Of a stretch of DNA of 64,000 bases, positions 57,728 through 64,000 are shown in pieces. Location of the stretch: the NCBI GenBank assembly GCA_963922205.1, contig CAWUHX010000175.1, positions 702,175 to 766,174 on the forward strand. The letters are read 5' to 3'. Positions within the stretch are counted from its first letter, which is position 1, and the number at the start of each line of letters is the position of its first letter. Under the pieces are notes generated by a model. The model did not search any database, was not told the DNA's origin, and saw only the letters and a program-made list of their open reading frames with translations. The stretch comes from Romanomermis culicivorax. Its lineage: Eukaryota > Nematoda > Enoplea > Mermithida > Mermithidae. The position numbers and the translations under genes are program-made.

Positions 57728-58752
57728 GTGAAAACTAGTTTATTACAAAATGCCCCGATGGGGCAGAAAAAAGGAGAATATACTTGCTTCGACAGTTGCC
57801 ATGGTAGAAAAAGAAGTGGACCAGATTTTTGAGAACTTGGGTCAAAGTTGGAAAAAATTCACTTCCTTTATATTGGATTTTCATTCTATCTCAAAAATAT
57901 TTTCTATGTCTGTGAAGAAGTATATTCTGCAGCATCGTGCATTTTGTCCTTCCCCTGGCATTAACTACAGCAAAACTTTTCTACATGAAAATTATATGCA
58001 CATGATTTCAAATGTAAAGAAATGGTAAACCAATAGCTTTCTAACTCCCGACGTATTCAAAACTCTTGCCTCTCACACTAGCTGAAAAATAGTGAGGCAG
58101 GCATATTATAGTCATTTTCAGAACTATAAAGAAACCTGAGGCTGGTTGCACTAACCCAACATGAGGATAATCTCAACATCGGGACTAAATTGCTGATCCA
58201 GAGTTGAGCTAATCGCAATGTCCAAATTATTCTCTTCCAGTGCACAAACAATACTCACTCCAGGATTAACTAATACTGAAATTTGATTTCGCGTTTGGAA
58301 ATTTCAGACATTTTAATATTTTTTCGCTTTAGAGATAAGAAAATTATTCGAAAAAGTTAGTGCAACCCAGGGTTTTTTTGCCGGAGGCAAATGAAATTTT
58401 TTTGGGGCAAACGAAATTGGAGTAGTCATTTGTACATGTACAAACGGCTCTTTCTCATTTAGGGAGGAGATAAGGTAGAGAAAATATGCATTTTGGTGCA
58501 TTTTAGAAATTCATAATCTCAAAATTAAAAAAAAACTTTAATAATCATCATTAGGCAGAATATACTTCTTCACAGACATAAAAAATTTTTTTGAGACAGA
58601 ATGAAAATCCAATATAAAGGAAGTGAATTTTTTCCAACTTTGACCCAAGTTCTCAAAAATCTGGTCCACTTCTTTTTCTACCATGGCAACTGTCGAAGCA
58701 AGTATATTCTCCTTTTTTCTGCCCCATCGGGGCATTTTGTAATAAACTAGTT
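57728..58752. mobile_element. Foldback element with about 200-bp inverted arms
   Basis: 57728-57925 and 58556-58752 are near-perfect complements. Each arm begins AACTAGTTTATTACAAAATG when read inwards. Both arms can be read as the same peptide, MPRWGRKKENILAS and on, on opposite strands. The unequal interior includes a MITE at about 58143-58371 with GGTTGCACTAAC/GTTAGTGCAACC ends. No target duplication was recognised. Confidence 0.75.
58143..58371. mobile_element. MITE with GGTTGCACTAAC ends
   Basis: Ends CTGGTTGCACTAAC and GTTAGTGCAACCCAG are inverted repeats differing by one base. The interior has a second pair of related near-palindromes (TTGCTGATCCAGAGTTGAGC and GGATTAACTAATAC). It is nested in the foldback element. 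No target duplication is clear. Confidence 0.55.
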
Positions 58753-58929
58753 CACCTCTTTTTAGTGGGCCTCAACCATGCACGAAAACTTTCATAGAAG
58801 CACATTGAAAATTTAAATTTGGTCATCAACTTCAAAAAAACAATAAAAAAAACTTCAAGCAACGAAATCTCACCTCCTGCAAAAGTAAAGGATGTGTAAA
58901 CCGCAGAGTACTTTAAAAACGTTGTAAAG

Positions 58930-59770
58930 ATACTGAAAGGTGACCATATCTATTGAATTCCTCATGGTTTAGAATCCTTCAACCCAAAAATCGCAGAAAT
59001 ACCTTTGTCTACAGAAATGACTTTTTTTCGTGTAAACTGACTCTCTCCATTGAATTCCCCATGGTCAGAAACATCTTCCCTCAAAAATCGCAGAAATACA
59101 TTTCTTTACATTCAATATGAATTAGTGTGTAAAGTGATCACTTTCATTAAATTCCCAGTGGTCAAAAACCCCTCCCACAAAAAACTCACGAAAGCAGGCT
59201 TGGTTAAATCCGGAATAATTTTTTTTTGTGTAAACTGACACATCTGTTGAATTCCCCGCAGTCAAAAACCCCTTCCATAAAAATCACGAAAATATGCTTG
59301 TTTACACCTGCGATAGTTTTTTTTTGTAAGATGATCGCATTCGTCAAATTCTCCGTGATCGAAAACCCCGCCCACCGGGAAATGACGAAAATACGTTTGT
59401 TTACAACCGGGATAAGTTTTTGTGTAAAGTGATCGCATTCATCAAATTCCCCGTGGTCGAAAACCGCTTCCAACAAAAAATCACGAAAATACGTTTGTTT
59501 ACACACGGGGTAATTTTTGGTGTAAAGTGATTACATTCATTGAATTCCTCGTGGTCGAAAATCCCCTCCACAAGAAAATTACGGCAGTACGCTTGTTTAC
59601 ACCGTGGATAATTTATTTGTGTCAAGTGAGGACGTCTATTGAATTCCCCGCAGTCGAAAACTCCCTCCACTGAAAAAACACGGAAATACGCTTGTTTACA
59701 CCCGGGATAATTTTTCGTGTAAAGTGACCGCGTCCATCAAATTCCCAATGGTCGAAAACCCTTGCAGCCC
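58930..59770. repeat. Satellite-like array, about 8-9 units of about 98 bp
   Basis: Each unit has GTGTAAAGTGATCGCATTCA-like text, ATCAAATTCCCCGTGGTCGA, then AAAATACGTTTGTTTACAC. Successive starts are near 59031, 59129, 59229, 59325, 59413, 59520, 59620 and 59718. Units differ at several positions. The array lies within the insertion that splits the integrase. Confidence 0.88.
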
Positions 59771-60273
59771 AAAAATCCCAATAAGGCTACAGGTTTATTT
59801 GAAACTGCTAAAAAATTAGTAGTGCATTATGCTGCAAAAAATTATTTTTTTGAACCCACAAGTATTATATAACAAAATTGGGGAATTTAGCATTTTCCGG
59901 GACTTTGGACAACCATATAATTGAATTGAGGCCATATTTCAAAAAACAAAAAATTCGCATTTGAGATTACACCCCCAAGATGCTTAGGCCGAAGTATGGA
60001 GGTTGGATATGGCACACCGATTGCTGGGCATGGTGGAACTGGGGGGCCTTAAAAAGTGCGTTTTTTACCTGTTTTTGGGGCCCCACCGAGCACCACTTGC
60101 AGATAGAGGGGAAATGACAAAAGGCACCCCATAGTTTGCCCCTATGCCCGATATTATGCAAAAAACCCGAAGGTTCTAGCTCTTACCGTTTTGGCTCTAG
60201 GGGGGGGGGGGGACATGAAATTTGGGGGCCAAGTATATTATAGGTTGATGCTGTCGCGCCACCTATGATTTTT
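59771..60273. other. Rest of the composite insertion
   Basis: GC-richer text at about 59960-60240 with a long G-run near 60200. No gene or transposon terminus is recognised. It abuts the integrase N-terminal block. Confidence 0.45.
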
Positions 60274-60430
60274 TGATGACTTGTTTATGTAAGGTATAAC
60301 TATCTTGTTTTGAAAGCCAATCTTTAACATTTTTACGTGTATTTGTTTTACAGTGTTTTCTAGCTTCACCATATAATTTTTCAATACTAGAAAAAGCTGT
60401 AGGATTTCCGTGTAAATTTTTGTATTATTT
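60274..60430 (-). pseudogene. Polinton integrase N-terminal block
   Basis: The minus-strand frame reads YKNLHGNPTAFSSIEKLYGE, ARKHCKTNTRKNVKDWLSKQ and DSYTLHKQVIKKS. This is the conserved segment that in Polinton integrases lies directly before the catalytic core. The core resumes at 57724, so about 2.5 kb of foldback element, satellite and other DNA lies between. The upstream start is not clear. Confidence 0.78.
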
Positions 60431-60452
60431 CAAAAGTAAGGTGTTCATTGCT

Positions 60453-61328
60453 CTAGTACAAAGGAGTATACCATCTAAGTGCTCTAACTTTTTGCTGTAT
60501 CTTCTTTTCTGTCGAGTTTCCTTTATTAAAGAATGAATCATCTTTGATATCTTCTTCTTCTGCACCACTTGAAAATAAATCAATACCTTTCACAGGTGGT
60601 TTATTCAACTGCTTGACACTACTAACTGTCTGATATCTGATTCTTCCGGAGGTGTATGGTAGGAAAGTTTCCAAGGTTAAGTAAATAACATTTTACATAA
60701 AGGGTTTCCTATAGCCTCTAAGGGTACATTATGTTTTTTCAAAGCATTAGCAAATTTGTCTACTCCAACTGGTTGCCTAATTTTTGAACGTTTACACCAC
60801 AAATCATGTAACAAATCAATAATATGTGATCCTTCAATTAATTTTCCATCAATCAATACTTCACCTTGCTTATTAACTTTTATAATAGGGTTACGTCCCA
60901 CATGTTTCAATAAAAATGATGCTGAGCATTTAAACTGTTTAGGAATACCACTAAGTAACTTTTCATCGTTCAACCAATTTTTTTCTTTTTGTTTCAAATC
61001 ATCACTATCATTTTATCATATCATCAATAACTTTTTGTTTTAAAATCACTGTAGAGGGTTGAGCCTTTTCATGTTCAAAAAGTAAATATTGTGAAAATAG
61101 TTGCAAGTACATTTTGTATTTTTCTTCAGGTGTTAACATATTATCTTTCAAAATGTGCTCTAATTCGTTACGATACATGTCAACTTGCTTAGCTATACTT
61201 GTCTTTTCATTTGCACTAGTCAAAGAAGCCAAAGAAGCCTCACAGTTATTCAACTTATTCAGAACCTCATGAGGTATAAGAGCAAATTTACTAGCAAATT
61301 TCATTCTATAATAATTTCTCTGTAACAA
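60453..61328 (-). pseudogene. Conserved Polinton protein of unknown role
   Basis: Three overlapping frames form one decayed gene. The first is 61328-61008 (EELEHILKDNMLTPEEKYKMY-like middle, coiled-coil character). The second is 60997-60677 (SGIPKQFKCSASFLLKHV, DGKLIEGSHIIDLLHDLW, ANALKKHNVPLEAIGNPL). The third is 60674-60453. The second block matches a domain found repeatedly next to Polinton capsid genes, whose function I do not know. Frameshifts lie near 61005 and 60676. Confidence 0.6.
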
Positions 61329-61659
61329 AACATGCTAATGTAGATAATAAAGCCGGTAGTACTAGACGTAAAAATGCTCCACCACTCTGAACAATTCTTG
61401 GACATTTATTATGTAAGTCTTTTTTCTTGTTTTTTTCGTGTCTTGTAGCTAAACCTCTAAGCAATAATTTATGTTTCGCCAATTTCTTTTTTACATTTGA
61501 ATTAATAGGAATATTACCATTCAAAATGTTCAAACAATTTTCGCATATACAACAGATCAAATTGGGGGAAGAATGTTGAAGAAAAGCACGTCTTTGAACA
61601 TGATTGGAATTTTTCAACACATTGAGCTCGTGAATATATTTCTTTAATCTAGAAGCCAT
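61306..61659 (-). CDS. Small Polinton protein with hydrophobic C-terminus
   Basis: ATG at 61659, 117 codons, apparently intact. It has a basic start (MASRLKKYIHELNVLKNSN), a Cys pair (LICCICENCLNILNG), a Lys-rich middle and a hydrophobic tail (GGAFLRLVLPALLSTLACFV). This layout is common in a small Polinton protein likened to adenovirus-core-type proteins, but that comparison is tentative. The stop overlaps the start of the next gene. Confidence 0.6.
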   Translation of the reverse strand: MASRLKKYIHELNVLKNSNHVQRRAFLQHSSPNLICCICENCLNILNGNIPINSNVKKKLAKHKLLLRGLATRHEKNKKKDLHNKCPRIVQSGGAFLRLVLPALLSTLACFVTEKLL

Positions 61660-61820
61660 TCAAAACAGACCATACAGTAAGAAAAATATCACAATAATGA
61701 CCAAATGTTAAATGAACATTGAAATATTTGATGTATTACATTAAGATAGTAATGAAGCTTCATTTTGTATAATGATATTCAACTCTTTGCATCTAGAAAA
61801 AGCACACAAATTATTCATAT

Positions 61821-62201
61821 TCATAAAAATAGTGTATGAGTTGTATCTAGCTTTAAAAGAAGATCTTCTACAAAAATAGCATGAGGTCCGATCATATCCA
61901 ATTCCCTCAGTAATAATTTGGCAAAACACAAAAATTGTGTAACTTTTTTATGTCCCAGGGGTAAACTAACTTCATGACATAAATGATTACATGCCTCAGC
62001 TATGTCTTTGTAAAAAATCTTGGCTTCGGGTGAGAAATGAGTTCAAAACAAATCAGCCATCTCGCATTTCTGCTTGTTAATTAGTATTTTACCTTAAATA
62101 AAAATAATACTATAGTTTAATAACTAGATGAATAGATATAAAATTTTTACCTTTTACTTTATTTTGCACCATTCTGACAAAACTTCAAATGCCGCTGACA
62201 T
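61821..62201 (-). pseudogene. Candidate two-exon Polinton gene, unknown
   Basis: The downstream block 62060-61821 reads MADLF, an in-frame TGA, then THFSPEAKIFYKDIAEACNH, LCHEVSLPLGHKKVTQFLCF and AKLLLRELDMIGPHAIFVED. The codon pattern is convincing. Upstream, 62201-62155 opens MSAAFEVLSEWCKIK before a GTAAAA donor, and TATTTAAG near 62096 could be the acceptor. The link between the two blocks is inference. Confidence 0.4.
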
Positions 62202-62524
62202 TGTAATTGTCACAAAACAAAGGAATTATAGAAAAACGAGCAACCTCTTCAAAAATTTTGACTAGACTGATGAAGGGTAAAATATTTTTTCTGACTATGT
62301 AATAAATCTACAGTGTCACTATATCATAATCTAGTTCCATTGATGTACAAGTTTTTAAATTTACTGGTATGACTACAACAAGAAAATACGACAGGATTGA
62401 AAATATATATTTTGGAACACACTCCTGATTGCATAAATTTCCCATCATTCTAAGGACAATGTAAAATTTTTTCTACATAAGGTAGTAAAGGTGTTATATG
62501 TAATTTAAAATTTTCCCATAATAA

Positions 62525-62782
62525 TTATTTTCGATCTGTAACATTTTTTGTATTTGGTATTGTAAAATCCATAGCATTTACAGTTTCTCCATTTTCATAA
62601 AATTGAATAGCGTATTGTACCCATACAATAAAAACAGCTATAAAAAGAATCACGGTGAGACTTTTAAAAAAAATGTATTTACCGTATATCATATCACTAA
62701 AATAATAGGATCTGACTAACTTGTATAAAGTTTCTTGTAAAAATGATGAATCATTTAGGTGTATATAAAATCGTATGATCAT
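62525..62782 (-). CDS. Hypothetical single-pass membrane protein
   Basis: An open frame of 85 codons with one hydrophobic segment (LTVILFIAVFIVWVQYAIQF) and a polar C-terminus. The start overlaps the end of the ATPase frame. It is unknown, and a chance frame is possible. Confidence 0.35.
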   Translation of the reverse strand: MIIRFYIHLNDSSFLQETLYKLVRSYYFSDMIYGKYIFFKSLTVILFIAVFIVWVQYAIQFYENGETVNAMDFTIPNTKNVTDRK

Positions 62783-63397
62783 TGTCGGGAAATATATTAG
62801 ATCTAAGTCGATATTTTTCCAGACATGTCTGTGTAAGATCTATTAATAAATAACCATATGGTTTACTAGTAGCATCCTCATATGCCTCTATGAAATAATT
62901 TGAAGTAGTTGAAAAAATCTGTGGAGCCAATGTGCAGACTTGTAACCTATTGCTAGAATTTTTTAAAAGAATTAAATATTGAGTGTTTATCCTACTCCTA
63001 TGCATTCCATCAAAAAATACATTCTGAACTATATGTATAATTGATAGATTCCAGTGACGGGATCCTTTAGTAAAAAGTTGAGTTAAACGTTGATCATTCT
63101 TCATCTCTTGCATCATATCATCCATAATAAATAATTCAGGTGTGTCCTTACTTTTTTGAAGTTCATCCAAGTCAGGTGAACTTTAATGAATTGTACATAA
63201 GAACATTTTTGAACTAGTTCATCCTAAGCTTCTTGCCATTCCAAATAATACCAATAAATTTTCATAGGAGCAGGGTGAATCATTTCTTTTGCAGAAATTA
63301 CAAGTTTTTTAACAAATTGTGTTTTTCCTGATTTTGTTGGAGCCAAAACTATACAGTTAAAGGGGGTGCTTCCATATATAAAACTTTTCACCATCAT
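62751..63397 (-). pseudogene. Polinton packaging ATPase (FtsK/HerA, A32-like)
   Basis: ATG at 63397. Walker A is in IVLAPTKSGKTQFVKKL and Walker B in ELFIMDDMMQE. The family's LFTKGSRHWNLSIIHIVQNV follows, then NTQYLILLKNSSNRLQVCTL. An in-frame TAG at 63224-63226 and a one-base frame change near 63185 interrupt the region between the Walker motifs. The family pumps DNA into capsids. Confidence 0.85.
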
Positions 63398-63727
63398 AAT
63401 TTGACATCTCTCTCTCTCTCTCTTTTTCCACAGCAACAAAAACCAGTCACTTTTTACCTGAACAATTTTTAAAATGATTTTTATTTTAAACAAATTGCCA
63501 TCTATAATTATCAAAAATTACAATAAAATAAAACACAATACAAATGTAAAATATAAAAATAGGTGATTATATAAAATAGAAAGTCATTACTGTATGCAAA
63601 AATATAAATGCAAAGGATGTATGAAATTATATATATATATATCAAGCAAACATGTAAGCAAACAAGCAAGCAAGCAAACTATAGCTAATTAAAACATACA
63701 AAACTGTAATGAATGTAAGCAAAACTT

Positions 63728-63850
63728 TTACAATTTACGGTTAATGAACTCGCATAGTGTTTCGACAACAACATCATCATGAAAATCATAATGATAACCT
63801 CCATCAATAAAATGAGCTACAGTATCCTTAACAATTTTATGACCAGTACT
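63728..63850 (-). pseudogene. C-terminal fragment of an unrecognised gene
   Basis: A 40-codon open stretch ends at TAA 63728-63730: TGHKIVKDTVAHFIDGGYHY, DFHDDVVVETLCEFINRKL. It is cut at its upstream side by a family E repeat at about 63850. It is probably the next Polinton gene. The family is not recognised. Confidence 0.4.
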
Positions 63851-63950
63851 TGTAAGCATAGAGATTCTGCTGGGGGTCAGCCAGAACAGGGGGGTGGAAT
63901 ACAAAATTTTTTTTTTATTCTTGATAATGAAAAAAAGGTCTCAGAAAGTC
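63847..63950. repeat. Family E repeat copy, partial
   Basis: About 100 bp match the reverse complement of 3065-3165 in the family E MITE (GATTCTGCTGGGGGTCAGCC, ATTCTTGATAATGAAAA). The left terminus is degenerate and the other end is not resolved before the window end. Confidence 0.65.
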
Positions 63951-64000
63951 TTCTAACATCCAAGCAGCCTATATTCAAGCTATATTAGTCAGATGAGTGA

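Larger units (their letters stand above)
52993..63850 (-). mobile_element. Decayed Polinton/Maverick virus-like element
   Basis: Minus-strand genes of the Polinton set lie in compact order: ATPase, small proteins, retroviral-type integrase, adenovirus-type protease, membrane protein, penton-like and major capsid proteins. Nearly all have frameshifts or stops, so the copy is not functional. Terminal repeats were not found. The DNA polymerase B gene is not in the window, and the element may continue past 64000. A 2.5-kb composite insertion splits the integrase. Confidence 0.88.

Noticed and set aside
58930-59770. CRISPR-like array
   Set aside because: Units of about 98 bp diverge along their whole length with no short identical repeat and unique spacer pattern, and the genome is eukaryotic. 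It is a satellite.

Overview
This is eukaryotic DNA, most likely from an invertebrate animal. It is AT-rich, its genes are split by GT-AG introns (shortest 54-64 bp, longest over 4 kb), and it is packed with DNA transposons and one Polinton/Maverick virus-like element. I could not fix the phylum. The short TTAGGC-type arrays and fast-evolving proteins fit several invertebrate lineages, and I name none.

Host genes. The backbone is one long minus-strand gene at 11173-34125 for tripeptidyl-peptidase II. I could assemble it as 27 exons with matching phases, giving about 1380 residues and a full Asp/His/Asn/Ser catalytic set. About 290 bp beyond its stop, on the same strand, begins a gene for mitochondrial ribosomal protein S28/bS1m (exons 10706-10883 and 9629-9980, 3' end not found). 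At 45671-45997 (+) lies the first exon of an F37C4.5/mucoidy-inhibitor-like (DUF4140) gene. Its downstream intron is filled by a 2.3-kb palindrome. Coding-like islands of unknown identity lie at 37243-37506 (+), 50936-51163 (+) and 51701-51898 (-).

Mobile DNA, left to right. 0-9.2 kb holds a small inverted-repeat element, a tyrosine-recombinase fragment, a hAT-type MITE, a TA-flanked MITE and a 2.76-kb MULE with a FLYWCH transposase. That MULE has 9-bp target duplications and termini made of repeated 14-mers. The introns of the peptidase gene hold a composite element built from a 15-16-bp motif (14.3-16.4 kb) and many elements with 8-bp target duplications, several of them nested. 38.7-42.0 kb is a pogo-like element inserted in a MITE, with a second copy of the same MITE inserted in the pogo transposase. 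42.3-43.8 kb has a hAT with a spliced transposase remnant, then a MULE-type MITE. 46.2-48.6 kb is the large GC-rich palindrome.

Right end. From about 53 to 63.9 kb is a decayed Polinton, all genes on the minus strand. Reading from high to low coordinates it has a packaging ATPase, small proteins, an integrase (split by a 2.5-kb composite insertion), a maturation protease, a small membrane protein, a penton-like minor capsid protein, another virion-type protein and the major capsid protein. No protein-primed DNA polymerase is visible. It may lie beyond the window. Most of the recognisable genes carry frameshifts or in-frame stops, and the stops are mostly TAG.
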